Of a stretch of 64,000 nucleotides of DNA, positions 50,566 through 64,000 are shown one piece after another. The translations under genes and the position numbers were made by a program. Within the stretch, counting starts at the first letter, position 1. Every line of letters begins with the position of its first letter. Location: NCBI RefSeq assembly GCF_028389875.1, contig NC_084702.1, positions 63,466,553 through 63,530,552 on the forward strand. Direction: 5' to 3'. The notes beneath the pieces were generated by a model, which saw only the letters and a list, made by a program, of their open reading frames with translations, searched no databases and was not told the DNA's origin. This stretch comes from Rhea pennata (Eukaryota; Chordata; Aves; Rheiformes; Rheidae).

Positions 50566-53500
50566 CTTGAAAAACTTGAAACCTTCCTGCAATAGGAAGC
50601 ATTATTGAATTCCCCAGGTAAACTTTTGATTCCAAGGTGGCTGTTACAAACATGAAAACTCAATATAGCTTCCTGGGGAAAACAAAAGAATGCTTTAATG
50701 TGATTATAACTTCCAGGAGAAGATTCTATGAGATCATACAAGTACTGGAGCTCCAGAAATTTTGTCTTTTCAAATGCACACAGTGAAGGAACAAGTGAAT
50801 TAGAACTCCGAAAATCAAATTACTTTGCCTCCTCTGTGATGAGAACTGCTTTGGAATAGTAGATGCTATTACATCAAAAGCGTGTTTCAGTTTCTGAAAA
50901 TGTGTTAGTCTGTTACAAATAGCTATATTTATTCTTGTGAATTATTCCCAAGATTTGATGTGGGTTGGGCCCTGTGTTGCTCTGCAGTATGCTTCTCCTA
51001 AATTTTTCAGTCAGTGCTTGTAGCTTGAGGCAGAATGGTAATAAATTTCACAAAAGGTTAGAAATGCAAGCTGTTAATAAGTGAGAAAATCTGCATCTAA
51101 AGGGCAGCATATTCCTGCTAATATTCGGTGCTAACTACTTTTTTTCTCCTCTTCATTGGCTCATACTTTTGAATATTGCCAGCTTATGATACTTACTCTC
51201 ATTAAACCTGCATGCTGAAGTTATGCAATTACATGAGGGTATCAGCTTTCACTTAACAGAAGAAGCATTTTTAGGGACTCATAGCTTCAAACTTAGAAGT
51301 GTGAATGTGGGCCCATACAGCTGTAAAGCCGTAAAGAAAAAATATGAGCAGTATTTAAAATCTTGTGATTGTTTGAGTGTTGGCTCAATACTTTGGGTGT
51401 GATAGTTTTGCTTTTTTTACTTTGTGTGCAACAAATCTTTTTGAAATGCAAACTGTCTTACTGTAAGTCTTTGAGGACAGAAGTGATTGGCTCATCTCGT
51501 GCTGGATTTCTTCAGAGTACAGAACTTTCCTTTTGGCTCGCTGGCAGCCTGGTGAGGTGACTGTATTAGCTGCCAACTCAAAGATGTAAGTAGCTTCCTG
51601 CTATCTGAGGAAGAGACACAAAGCAGGAAGTCTATTTGACAAGTCCCCTTATGTTTAGACACTGTCCTGCCTTATAGCTTTGTTGCTTGTAAGGGCAAAC
51701 AGCAGGAAGAACATGAATGTGTATATAATGCTTTGTTTTTATGGTGTATGTTTTTGGGGAAGGAGTAGAAGAAAAGAATTGTTCACAGGACCACGTTAGC
51801 TGTTGACATAGAGAGTCAAGAAAAGCAGGTGGCATGCAAGAGCCAGTAGGAATTTTTAACATGGGGAAAGTAAGCCTGCATTTTTTTTTTATTATGAGTT
51901 GGAGTTTTTATATGAAAGAAGTATCTGTTTTCTCTTTTCTTTTTGCAGCAACTACTGCCCAGTCTTACATTATATGGTTTTGTCTGTAGTAGAGATGTAA
52001 AATTCATTTTTAATTGCTTCAATTTTTTGGTAAACTGTCAGTAATAGGTTTAATAAATGAGAGTTGATAGTACTGTTGTGGCAGACAGTAGGAGAGAGAG
52101 GAGAATGCAGAGATTACAATTACATGAGATTTCATGCTCATGTCTAGTGGTATAAACTGTATATACTGGGGATGGGCGGATGCAGAGAGAAATCAAGAGC
52201 GTGTATTGAACCTGGGAAAAATTCATACTACTACTTTTGTTGTTGGTGATAAAATGGCAGATGCAATTCAGTGATTAAATGCAAAGTTATACATATTTAT
52301 AGTGGAAGGAATAAGCCATTTCTATGGAATGTCTTCTATACAAATGCATTGATAGCATCTAAAATACCAGAAGCACTCAGGAGGGTGAAAGAGGACCCTT
52401 ACCTCACCACTGACAGCTATCAAGGAGGCATCTAGATTGTTGACTGCTATTAGAAAAGAAAAAGAAGGAAAATGCCATTTTGATAGTGCTTATATGCAAG
52501 GTTTGCTCTCATCTTAAACACTGCATTTCTGATTGCATTGTCTTGGAAACAATATTGTAAAACCAAAGAAGATGTAGAGAAGGATGACATGGCAATCAAA
52601 AGAAAACAATTGCTTTCATACAAGGAGGGGTGAAGTAGTTGTAGCTCTTCAGTCTGAAGAGGGAGCCAACTGAATGGTGTGACGAAAGGGATATTGGAGG
52701 TCTGTAATCATGAAGAGAAAGTGAATAGGCAAGAAGTCATTTCTCCCAATGAAAGAACTTGATGGTAGTTGATTGCACATAAAAATCATGCAGAAATTGC
52801 TTTTTCCCAGCGTTATGGGTCTCATTATGCAGTAATGTTAGGGAGACCAAAATGAGTATAGTTTCTTGGAAAATAGGTCCATTAGGACATATTAAACACG
52901 AAGTTCAGGTGTGAATGCAGCTTTGTGGAGATCCTGAAGTTGTGATTCTTGGAATCTGTGAAGGATGCATCAGTGAAAGATGGTTCCCTGTGTGTTCCCT
53001 GTGTGTCCTGGTGCTTAGGCTGTGTGCCAAGCATCTCCATCCCTCCTTGTGGAGGGAAGAGCAAGGTTTAGTTTCAGATTAGGATATTGCTCTTAGAAAA
53101 TAGATATTCTATGTGGTGTCCAAGACTACTCCCCAGTGTAGGTAGAATTGGATTGACTGCACAGGAATTGAGACTTTGGGTTCAGAGGAATTTAGGAAAA
53201 TACTTAATCTGCTCCAGGAACATATAGCTAAAGTGTTCCTTCTGCTTAGAGGTGCTGCCCCGACATGTGAACAGAGGCTATTGGCCTTCCAGCGCTTGTA
53301 TCTTAGCTGATTTATGACTTTAGATCTAAGGCCCCCAACACTGAGTGAACCTGAAACTGAACTGACAGCCTATGTGGAGTGCAGAGTAATGATGTTATCT
53401 CTTTTACTAGGGCTTTATTCTTTCTTAGAAACTTCCTTTGTTTCAGGTTTCAGCAAGACAAGAAAAAAATTCATAACTTTAAAGAAATGTCTGTGCTGTT

Positions 53501-56500
53501 CTTGCAGCTATTAATTTTGTGTTGGCTAATCTGCATCTTTCACTGTATGAACCACTGAAGTCTTGGAAAATGACATGGAAAACCATTCTAGTGAGAATAT
53601 TGGCTGAAAAAGGGGAGAGCCTTGTTCTCTAGTGCATCCACTTGATTACTTTTTGTGACGACAAGAGAGTTCTTGGAACCACTCCTATTTCCTGTTCAAA
53701 TATCATTGGCTTTCCATCAGCATCAGGTTTCTGCTAGTCATAAACCTCAGATATCTTTTTGTAATGTTTATAAACATGAAGCATGGTATTTTAAAGATCT
53801 AATTAGGCATCACTGAAGGAGAATGTGAAACTCTTCTGTATGTCCTTTATCCCTGAAGAACTCTGTTAAAGGAGAATTTCCAGAGTTTAAATTAGAAATG
53901 TTATTAATGGAATGTGCTAAAGGGTTATGTCATCTTGAGCAGATAGAGGAGTATTCAAGGTACCACTTGGAATTCAGCACACAGGCTTCACAAACAGTAA
54001 TCTTAGTCAAAGTTCTTGCCCCTGTTGTAGTATAGTTGTGCATGCTTTGAGGTGTTTACACATTATTCTTCAAAATGTGAACTCTGAGAATTTTTCTGGC
54101 TTTTTTTTTTAATGTAAATTAATAGGAGGACATCTCATTCTTCATCTTGGTAAAGCAGAACATGACCATAAAAAAAACCCTCTTCCTTTTGTCATATTGC
54201 TTTCTGTGTTTTGTGGTCTTTGAACTGAATAATCCACAATTCATTTAGAATTATGGCAAGGCAAACTGGGATAAAGATGAACGTTCCTTTTGGTTGGCAA
54301 AATGACGCTACTAGCCCCTGCCGTTCTGTTAGATGTCAAGCCTTTTATTTCCTGTCCAAGAAGCTAATTAAGACCCCCCTCAGCAGGGCCTGATGCCCAT
54401 CTAGGATCTTGAGACCAGTATTCAAACAGTGATTTCAACTGTAAGTGGTCAGTTGTGGAACATGCTGTATTTAGTCTCCTCAAGATTTACTCCCTTGTAA
54501 ATATTATGGACAGGAACTTCATTTTGTATGTATTAAATATAGAGATAGGTCAGACACAGGTACCCACTAGTTTGCAATGCACAAATTCATTGTGTCAGTA
54601 ACTATGTGAGATTTTTTTTCTGCAGCATCATATAATGAACCTTATTTTGTCCTAATATTCAGAATTAGTGGAATACTTGAAATATGGACAGAATAAATGT
54701 ATGTGGTGAATGAAAGGTTTCACAACTGCAATGCAGATGTATATTTCCAAGTCATTATGAAGTCACATTTTTTACAACATGTAATTAAAATAACTCAAGT
54801 TTTGGAAAATATATATCAATTATTAGTCACAAGTTTAATTTCCAGCTCAAGAAATTAATGTTTGAGATGACTGTTTGTCTAAGCAGAAGGGTGCATATTG
54901 ACAGGGATGCATGCTTACTTTGGCTTACTCAACCTGGAGACTCCTTTTCTCACTTTTGATATGTTAACTGGCTTCTCTTAAAAGTAAGTGTTTGAAGAGT
55001 TGAATCAACAACTTTGTAATACTTGTAGATACATTTTTAAATGATTTTTTTCTTTTGCTTTCATGCTTACCACGTAAAACCATTTCAGAAAGCAACACTA
55101 AACTGTAAGTAAATGAAATACAAATTCTCCAAGAGTTGTTTTATTGCCCAGTTGTGTAGTACAAAATAAACTGAAGTTGTGAAAGATTACAAATATCAGC
55201 TTTCTTAGTCAGACTTCGATTTCCCCATTGTAGCAGATGATCACAGAATTAGTATGTATGTGATGAGTGCTAGTCTGTATGATAGCCTCTAATAATCTAA
55301 TTATTTAAATTAATTCTCAGTATTTGTTAGCTGTTTTGCCCAGTGACTAAACAGAAACAGTATGGAGTTTATGTCAATTTCTTTTTTGGGTTTGTGTTTG
55401 AATACAAGTGAGAAGCTAATAACAGCAGCATTTAAATTAATGATTTTTTCCATGCTATAGTTTGCAGATAATAGGTATTGTCTTGGAGGCTTGGGGAAGG
55501 AGTTAGCTTAATATCTATTGGGAAGTGGATGGGGGATGCATTCACTGATACTGCGTGTGACTGTAGGAAGATGAGATAATTTTAGAAATCCTGCCTGTAA
55601 TAGCTTATTAGTTTAAAAAAACATCAACAGGAGCAAATCCTTCAGTGGGTGAGCAGTGGAACTAAGATGCAGCTTGCTCTGTTCTGCTGAAGCAATAGTC
55701 CACAGGTCTCCATTGTGGAATTTGAAATGCCACTTAGTTCCCTTACAAATAAAATGTTCCCTTATGAATAAAATATACCCAGTAAAGCCTGGATGTATTG
55801 AACAAATTTAAAAAGAAAGTTTATAATTGTGCTGGCTATAATAGAAATTAATGATATATATTGAGGAGCTGTAATAGTATACTGCTGCTGCACAGTTACT
55901 TTGTTTGCAACGAGAAATAATCTTTTACTTTGTATATAATGGTTGATCTTCCATCACTACAGGATCTGTCATGAAAAATACTGAAAATACAGATCAAAAT
56001 ATATGTCATCCTGTGTTTAAGTAGGGGCTTAAGTTGCAGCAGACTCAAGTTAAACATTAGGAAACTTTCTAGCAGTGAGCATAATGAAGCACTGGACTAT
56101 ATTGCTTGGGAAACTTGTCACTGGAACCTTTGGAACAAAGTGCACAAATATTGTCAGGTTTAGTCTGGGTACAGTTTATACCCCCACTCTACCTGAACAC
56201 TTTGTGTAGTGGAAAATTTCTCAAATTCAGTTCTGTTCCTATTTTTCTATGGTTTTTTTTTTTTCCTCCATGGGGAAGTGGGAGCACAAGTCATAGAATT
56301 AGGTATTTGTTCTGAAAGCTGAAAAAAAGAAATATTGGCAATTAAAATGACATTTTTAAGCAATATTCCCTTATTGGTAGTAATATCTTAGCTTGCTTAC
56401 AGTAAGAATAGCTAATCAGTCACACTGAGGTTTACTTCCAGGTTCTTTTGCTGCTCCTTTTGATATTCAGACACTTCAATGAGATATTGCTTGTTTAAAA

Positions 56501-57706
56501 TTTTAATAGTTACAACAAAAGAAAAGTGTTAGTGCATTTTTATTTTTTTAGTCATATGCTTCATAAGAGCTGCTTTTGACTTTTTGAATCAAGATTCCAA
56601 TTAGTAGGTAATTCACTTGGAAGTTTATGGGGAAAGCGGGTAGTAGTAGAAAGTAAGAGGCAAAGAAAGAAATTGTTCCACGGATGCTGTATAAAGCCTC
56701 TGGTATCTAACACTTTGGATCATAAAGTATGTGTGGCTGATGTGTGAACGTGGTAAACATATGGTAGAAGTGTTCCACTCAGGTGCTTTAAACTTTTGCC
56801 CACAGTGAGAAGAGAATTCCTCAATTACTGTCCTCAGTAAATCATTGTAAGCCTGTTCTGTTGTGCCTGACTATATATCAAAAATGGCAAGCTTACAAAA
56901 GGTCTGTTTTGGTGGGGGCAGTTGGATTTATTTTCTGATTACTTAATACTGTTTAAAGAAAGTCTTTCTCATCTGTTTCGTCAGAAATTCATAGTCCATC
57001 GTCAGCCTCTCTGGGTGACTGCCAGAAGACGTAGAATTGTGGCATCACAACAGATTGGAAGTTGAGCAAGTTCAGGGTAAAAATTTTTAATATGTTTATT
57101 GACAGCTGCAAGACTAGATTAAATGTTCAAAATGGTAAAGAGTTCTGTTTTAAATGTGAGAAATCTCAGGGAATTCAAGATGTGCATCTTCAGAAATACA
57201 GGAACATCAAGGTGTACGTGCACACCATTTTGCGATATGGAGAAAGAATTTGAATGATTTGGGGAGAGAAGATGGTATTTAGCATGAAAGCCTCTCTAAG
57301 TACCACTAAGAAGCTGTAAGGTACATCAATCTGACTATTAGGATGTCTCTTACAGACTGTCTTCAAACCAAGGTTGATTAAAGTAAAAGGGACTGAAAGC
57401 TTGCATGCAAAATGTTAATGTGGTATATGGGCATTTTGGGGAGCACTGGGTAATTTAAAGCCTATAATGAAGTACTGTATTAGTAAGTGCAGTGATGCTA
57501 GCAGCTGCTTCTATATGAAAGATAGTAAGTATCTGAATAATGTGAATTTGTATGGTATTTTTCTTACCTTGCTTTGTACTGCTTTATAGCAAAAGCATAG
57601 TAGAATACCATCAGGTGTTTCTTTTGGGGGAGAGGGGAGAGATGAGAGAATAACTTGAATTTTTAGTAAGCAGAATTCTTGGTAATGTCTCTTTTAATTT
57701 CTTTAG

Positions 57707-57763
57707 ACTATGTCTGAATGTATCCAGCTCTCATTTGCTGTTTGTAGAATTGGCATTTACACG
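57707..57763 (+). other. Candidate 57-nt cassette exon in ARL15 intron 1
   Basis: A pyrimidine-rich acceptor (CTCTTTTAATTTCTTTAG, ending at 57706) and a strong donor (ACG|GTAAGC at 57764) bound exactly 57 bases. In phase 0, the phase left by ARL15 exon 1, the block is open for 19 codons (TMSECIQLSFAVCRIGIYT). Its length is a multiple of three, so inclusion would not shift the frame. It does not match known ARL15 protein. It could be an unannotated alternative exon, a non-coding transcript exon or chance. Confidence 0.25.
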
Positions 57764-60389
57764 GTAAGCCAATGTTCTAACTAAGTAAATAACTTTTGTT
57801 AGTTTTAATGCTGTTTTAGTCTAAAGAAGTTATTTAGGTTTTTGGGCTCAGGATTAAATAATACAGTTAGCAACAGGGATTTATCATACTAATTTACATA
57901 AACAGACTACAGCATAGTTTATCCTGTCAAAGCTTTACTAATAGAAGGACATAAAAGATGTTTTCTCCTATAATTAAAAATAGAAGAAAAATTCAGCCAA
58001 CTTCTTGTGATAAGGATATTTGAAATTTCTATGCATCAGTTAGTGAGAATTGAGGCCAATATAATTGCTGAAGGTTTTGTATACATTTGCTTTTAAATAT
58101 CCATGATGTTTGAGTAAAATTATATTAAAACATATTAGCTATGTACAGACATTGTTGTAGTTTTATCTGGAATACCTTAATGCTATTAAATGATGAAACC
58201 TTCCAAACTTCAATTGAGTTTTATAAAAGAAGTATGAAGGCTCTTTCATAAACATGTCTTAAATATGCTAAGATTTAAAAAAATCTACTCATCATTAATA
58301 TGGGAAATTCTCATCAAAATGATGAAAACAGATAGATGAATGAGTATTTTGTAGAGGTTCTTAAAACGCTCTGCTTAGTGTTTCATACGCTATCAATCTT
58401 GAATCTTGAAGCTGTTGGAGTTTTTGTACCACTGTTAATACCTTTCAAGAAGCCTATATTTTGACAATATAGCTTAATAGAATGGAAAGTGGTATGCGAA
58501 TTATGAACATCTGTGATGAGAACAATATGCTACCAGTTACTCTTCCTTGGGGGCAGAATCCCACAGATTAAAAATTGCTTTAGTTTCTAGAACTGAATTC
58601 TAGGCAGAGTTTATTACCTGCATGAGGTTGCTACTATGATATTTGCCTATGTTCTGTTGCCAGCATTTAAAAGACTCTTGTAAAAGATAAAACTTAACAA
58701 ATTTGGGTAGTACGGACAAAATCCTTAAAGAGTAAATTGCTACTCGAAAAGTCAAAATTGATACTTAACTTTCTTGAAAAGCTTTCTGTATACAACTTCC
58801 TATCTGAGATGAGCATGCTTATCTGAAAGGATCAGAGAAGGTTACAGTATGAGATTTTAGTGGCTGCAAGGTGTGCAAACCATCTTCTAGCTCTTTAAAA
58901 GCCTAAATTAATATGCCAGAATTGATTTGCAAAGATCTCAAAGCGTGTATACGAGTATACTGCAGAATCAGGTGAAATGTGTGTAAGCAGGTATGCTGTG
59001 TGGCAAAATTCTCCCTCTGACAATAATTGATTCTAGTTTAAAATAAATCACTGTGTTGCTTATCTTGCATTTCACTGTTAAGTTGTGGTAGCTGCACTTG
59101 TAGTGATGATTGGGTGTTTGATATCTTACTGCGCCCTGTTAGGCAGCATTATCTTTAAATTCATCAAGCTTTTTTTATTACAAAATATGAAGAGCTAGCT
59201 TTAATCACAGAAATAATGAGAGGAACTGTTTTACTTAATTGCTGAGACTGCAAGGAAGGAACTGGACAGGATGAATAGACGTAAAGAGCATCCAGAGATG
59301 TGCTGCGGTGGTGACAGTGTAGGGAGAAGGCATACATCATATGTAAAGTGTGTGTGAACGCTAAAGTAGTTGTTTGGGGAAGTGCTGGATGGCAAAAATA
59401 CTTGCTTATATAGAAATACCTGTCATTAGAAAAACAAGTTTCCAATGATCTGATTGGAGATTTGGATTTGAACAGCTTTGATTGGTATCAGAGCTAAGGG
59501 AGAGGCCTGCTGAAGTGGGAGCTATGGGGGAAACCAAGTACAGTAATTGCTCTCTCCATGCTCTGCCCTTTCCTATCTCAGCCATGTAAATAGTCTCTTG
59601 TCACTGGATTTGTTGCTTAGGTGTGTGGCAGTCTGGCAGCTAGCAAGCATAGTTTTGCTAGGTTAGGACAAACCACAAAACTCAAACACACATTTACCTT
59701 TTAATCAATTCCCCATTATCTTATGTCATTTGCTTTCTACTGTATGCTCCTTCAGTTTTAAGGGATTCTGGTTTGATTTTTATCCAGCTAAGCAGTCCCT
59801 GAAGTGCCAGCCCGTAGCAGCACCACGTGCTCAGCTTGTGCTGTATTACTTGGATGCTTCCTGTTCTGCATGTCCTCTTTGTACAGTGCCGCAGGTATCT
59901 TGCATAGACTTTGTTAGTCCTTTGGACTACAGAAATCTCAATTATTGGTTTGTTATCAAGCTGCTTATCAGTAGCACTCAAGCACCCATTACTCAGCTGC
60001 ACTATTCTGTTAAATAGGCTTCCTGTTTTTCAGGCCTGCATGGACTGTATCTGGTGGGGGAAGGATTTATATAGATAGCTATAGCAAAAGAGCCTCAGCA
60101 ACCATCTGCTACTTGTTTCACTGGCTAACATCTTACCATGACTAAGAGTAAAAAGCTTCTGTGTCTTGAGCTGGGAAAAACAGAGGTCTTTAAGACTAGG
60201 AAAAGCGATGTGCCACCTATTTTGGGAAATAAACTGGATGAGGTTATTTAGAAGCATGTCCCCAAGCCAAGAGGGAAGCAGAAAAGTAGAAGTGGTTAAT
60301 ATAAAAACTGAATAGGTATTCGTAAGGATCTGGAGCTGAACTATGTGTATCCTAAAAATGAAAACACTGTCATAAACCTAAATAGAAAC

Positions 60390-60406
60390 TTTTTTTTTTT
60401 TTTTTT
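60390..60406 (+). repeat. Poly-T tract
   Basis: About seventeen T followed by AATAAAAAAG. A simple homopolymer run in ARL15 intron 1. Confidence 0.85.
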
Positions 60407-62220
60407 AATAAAAAAGTCTTTGTTACACAGCTAGTACCTCCCGGCAGAAATACCATCCTTTTCAGACTATTTGTGCTTCTTCCACCCTGCTAGTTTCCAA
60501 GTAAGAAGTGTCAATTCGAAGTGTGGGAAAAGTGGAGAAATTGCTACTTGAGTGTCTGTGGCCATGGAGGTTGCAAGCATATGGGAATTTATGGCAAAGC
60601 CTGACAGGAGTTTGTGCTGTTATCATTAGCATTTTAACTAGCTTAAAATGATCATGAATTAACAATAGACAGTTTAACCTGTGTGAACTTCAGAGGAAAA
60701 ATAATATGAAGGTTGTTTTCTTTTTTTTAAGACAATTTTGTCAATGAGATTTTTTTGCATTTACCTTTATAGCATTTCAGGGCTCTACCTCTGAAATATT
60801 GTACATGGTTGTATGTTTAGACATCTCTGGAAAGTTCTCTGGTGCTTTGTATTAGACTTTCAGATTTTTTTCTTCTACACTACTGGCATATAATAATAAG
60901 CTTTTCTGAGGAAGAGATAATAGCGTAATCTCAGCAATCCCTATCCCCTAAATGTGATTCCAGGAGTAAGCAGAAAGACTAGTCATTTCCATCTGTCTTG
61001 TTCTTTTGGTAGGCAGGCTGTTAAAGCAAGGACAGAAGCTGTTGCAGTGGTAAGAACTATGCAGAAAAACTGAGAAGGCCTAATGGAAGTGTAGTTCTTG
61101 GCTGGCATGCATTAAGAGGAATTCTAAGAAAAAGCACTTTCCCATTTCTAGAAATTAGAAAGTAATAGTTTTCCTTGATTACAGAGACTGGCATCGATAG
61201 GTGATTGTAAAACACTTGTGTAAAAAAACCAATATGGACCACAAAAAACCCGCCTCTGTAGAGCTTTCTACATAAATGCTAGATATGGCAAAACTAATAC
61301 ACCAAGCATCATTGCATTGATGTTGGCATCTTCTTGAAAGTGATGAGTAATGGATATTTTAGTACAAGCAGCTGCTTGGCTTGAATTTACACAATGAGAT
61401 GTGGAAATAAATGATGTATTTAAAAGCTCTACTTACTATAGTTTGTATATGGTAAGTATAGTGAATGATGCAAATCTGTGCTTTTAGTTCTCTGGTTTAC
61501 TTTGGATTAACTTACATTTGTCTTTGTTTATAGTGATAAATTCATGTTTTAAATTGGTTTGACTGGAAACAGCTGGTGTGTTAAGGAATTTATCTAATGT
61601 TAGGACAAAACAGAATTAACGTTTATTCATGAAGCATTAGAGTGGAAGCTTTTAAGAGAAGTTAGTTAAGGTGGTAACTAAAGGTTGGTATGGGTTGGGA
61701 GGTAATCATAGGAGCATGTTTGGAAAGGTTCAGGAGCAAGCTTGTGACTTACAGTATGGAAAGCTTCCTGTGAGACTCTTCCCCTCCCTGTCGTGGTTTC
61801 CTATTGGAAAATGCAAAGTTAAAGTAATAACAGAGCTCATGGCATATCCTGTCTACTCCTCCCTTTCCCATGTCATGTCCTTGACATGAGCAGCAAAACA
61901 AAGGCACAAAAAGGCAGCAGGAAAAATCCTTTTATGCACTGCCCTTTGGGAAATGTGGACAGTTCCATTCATAAGCACTATTGATATTCTCTGAGTAGAC
62001 TACTGGAAAGGTACAAATGGTTTTGACTTTCAGTCTTAAATAAAATGTCCCTACTATCTCCAGACTCTTGTCAGTGACCTAAGTTTGGTGAAATGGTGGT
62101 AGGAAATCACTCTTGCTCACCTGGAGCTAGAAAGTATTTACTTTCTTTGCAGTGTCCAGTTTGCTGTTGCAAATGTGGAGTTGAGGTGATTTTTGGAGGG
62201 GTAGGTGGGGGTAGATGGGA

Positions 62221-62246
62221 TTTTTTTGTTTTGTTTTGTTTTTTTG
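62221..62246 (+). repeat. T-rich (TTTTG)n repeat
   Basis: TTTTG units between T runs, after a G-rich segment. Low-complexity sequence in ARL15 intron 1. Confidence 0.85.
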
Positions 62247-63930
62247 TCCCCCTTTACCCTCCCTGAAACCAATCTAAACAGTAAAAAGGGATAAAGAGAA
62301 AGAATGTTCTGATGCATTTGAACACTTCAGGTATAATATGGATTTTCAGGTGTAAACTTTCCCATGTACTTTTCTGAAAGGAAGAAAGAATTGTGACTTT
62401 TTTCAAATGGGGAAAACTAAGACAGGTAAAGTGGGTTTGGAATTAGGATGATAACCCAGTTCTCTCTCCTTTCTCTCATACAATTTATTGTAATGTAAAC
62501 TGTGTTTGATTTGCTGAGCAGTCTCTCCTTGTGACCAGAGCTCACCTTACCTGCTCCAAGAGCTCAGCAACTTGGCCCAAACAATGCTTTATAACAGCAT
62601 TGCTTCCCTGAACTATTAACCGATATACTCGGTGTTTATAGCCCCTTACAAACCTCTGACAACTAATAATGGGTTTATTGGGAAAGGTATGGTTTACCAA
62701 ACTAGTCAGCCTGTTAATTTTTTGTCAGAACGATGTGTTGTTTGTTTGACAGCCTTGCGGACTGGAATAGAGCTCTGCTGGGAGCTAGGGGAATTACCAC
62801 CTCAGATTCTGTTTCATCTGAGTGGTCTCTGCTTTTCAGAGTCCCTTACTGCTCAAGGTCTCCTTGCTCTAGAAAGCACTGGCGTTGTTCCACAGATCAT
62901 TAACTTTAGGCAAGACTAGGAAGAAAGCCCAGATCCTTGTACAAGAGTCTCAAATCCATTCTGCTCAGGCAAATTGCCATTCACTTTGTATTTATCAAGG
63001 CCATGTGCTTAGTTATCATGTACATAAACACTGTTCTGCGTCGTCTTTTTGGAAATCAAGATTCCTCATCTGCAATGTTGCTCTCTTTCCAGAAGACAGT
63101 TGTGTAATGTACTGGCAAGAAGTCATGTTTGCCTACAGTTGTTAGTCCACATGTAAGATAAACTACTCCTGTAGGCTCAAGTGGTTCAGGGGCTTATTCT
63201 GGGAATATGGAATTTTCCTGATGACCTTTACTGAGCATCCCTTTTTGCTGTAGTTTGCAAAGTAGCACCTTCAATTATAAAAATGAAAAAATAATTCTTT
63301 TAAATGGATTATAGATTTAAAATGTGAATTGCAAATACATAGGGAAGCATAGGTGTTCAGCATCCTAATTGTCTGCCTCTTTCAAGCATATTGTATTCTT
63401 GGCAATTTGAGCTATCCTCTGGACTCTGAAAGATAGGAGTGGGGCATGCTGAATTACTAATTGGGAAGTGTACAAAGCTAGCACTTTGCTATAGCATATG
63501 GAATATTAAAGGGAACAAAGAGTAGAAATGGATTTTCAATTAAGTGAACTTTTGCACAAAATTGAGATTGTGCATAGAAAGTGTGACCAGTTTGTTCATC
63601 GGGTCTTAGACTTGTTTTGGTTACTCTCAGCTCAAAAGCTGGTCTGTTTTTCTTAGACTAAGAAATTATTTTTCCGTATGGACTTGCTTGTACTATTTCC
63701 TGAGGGCATCACTGATATAAGTGTTACTGTTTTGATTAGTACAGTAAATAGTTCTGTGTTCTAAAGATACCTATTCTTCAACAAATGGAGGATATCTTAT
63801 AAGGGAAGAGGTCATACAAGTGGGTGGTAGTTCAAATCAATTCAAATATGTCAAATGAAACAACTTCATCTGTTACAAGGCAGCTCTAAGGAGGGGAACC
63901 TTTTCTCTAGTTATCTCTATTTATATGTAT

Positions 63931-64000
63931 CTAACTGCCTTTGTTTTTCCTCTCCTTAAGGTCAAAACCATTTGCTCAGATGTTGAAGTTAATTCAGCAG
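63931..64000 (+). other. Strong 3' splice site and possible exon start at the window edge
   Basis: A CTAAC branch-point match at 63931-63935 is followed by a pyrimidine tract (CTTTGTTTTTCCTCTCCTTAAG) ending in AG at 63959-63960, with 26 bases between branch A and AG. The last 40 bases could be the start of an exon. Read from 63962 they give SKPFAQMLKLIQQ; in phase 0 from 63961 they give VKTICSDVEVNSA. Neither matches the segment expected after ARL15 exon 1. It may be an alternative ARL15 exon, another transcript or a decoy site. Confidence 0.3.

Larger units (their letters stand above)
44647..64000 (+). other. ARL15: ARL15 intron 1 (5' part, 19.4 kb)
   Basis: From the GTAGGT donor to the right edge no sequence encoding the next expected ARL15 segment (CFRALCCKG...) was seen. 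ARL15 introns are very long in human, so this is unsurprising. The region is AT-rich with simple repeats. Two splice-like structures are listed separately: a 57-nt candidate cassette exon at 57707 and a strong 3' splice site at 63961. Open frames of up to 123 codons near 45078-45449 follow the edge of the CpG island and show no known domain. Confidence 0.65.

Noticed and set aside
1-64000. Prokaryotic-style systems: operons, CRISPR arrays, phage or defence islands
   Set aside because: Nothing in the window resembles them; gene structure, CpG islands and repeats are all vertebrate.

Overview
This window is vertebrate nuclear DNA, most likely from a bird or another sauropsid. It has intron-bearing genes, CpG-island promoters, AT-rich intergenic DNA with few repeats, one CR1-like LINE fragment and two old MIR-type SINE remnants. 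No prokaryotic operon, CRISPR array, phage or recognised retroviral gene was seen. The gene order SNX18 - HSPB3 - ARL15 matches human 5q11.2 read in the opposite direction. From memory, this block lies on the Z chromosome in chicken, but the sequence alone cannot prove that.

Layout. (1) Bases 1-2400 hold the large first coding exon of SNX18 (minus strand) inside a CpG island; its last exon(s) lie beyond the left edge. (2) Bases 2400-17800 are AT-rich intergenic DNA with simple repeats and a CTCF-like motif near 6380. (3) HSPB3, an intact single-exon small heat-shock gene (minus), is at 17955-18404. It has a nearby poly(A) signal at 17837-17842 and an upstream element that reads both as a MEF2 site and as a TATA box. 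(4) Bases 18650-42200 are intergenic, with an isolated CpG-rich patch (about 21060-21270) and two MIR-type remnants (about 28558 and 30815). (5) A CR1-like fragment at 42240-42680 is followed by an unexplained gene-like structure at 42854-43877 (minus): three exon-like blocks with matching splice phases, an N-glycosylation sequon and a C-terminal transmembrane helix, but carrying a frameshift and an in-frame TAG. (6) A very GC-rich CpG island at about 43880-45070 contains ARL15 exon 1 on the plus strand (44635-44646). (7) From 44647 to the right edge is ARL15 intron 1, with a candidate 57-nt cassette exon at 57707-57763 and a strong 3' splice site whose exon would start at 63961.

How the genes relate. 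They do not form a functional unit. SNX18 is a membrane-remodelling sorting nexin, HSPB3 a muscle small heat-shock protein and ARL15 an Arf-like GTPase; they are neighbours by conserved synteny. The item most worth follow-up is the broken, unrecognised membrane-protein-like gene beside the ARL15 CpG island, which may share that island as a divergent promoter.
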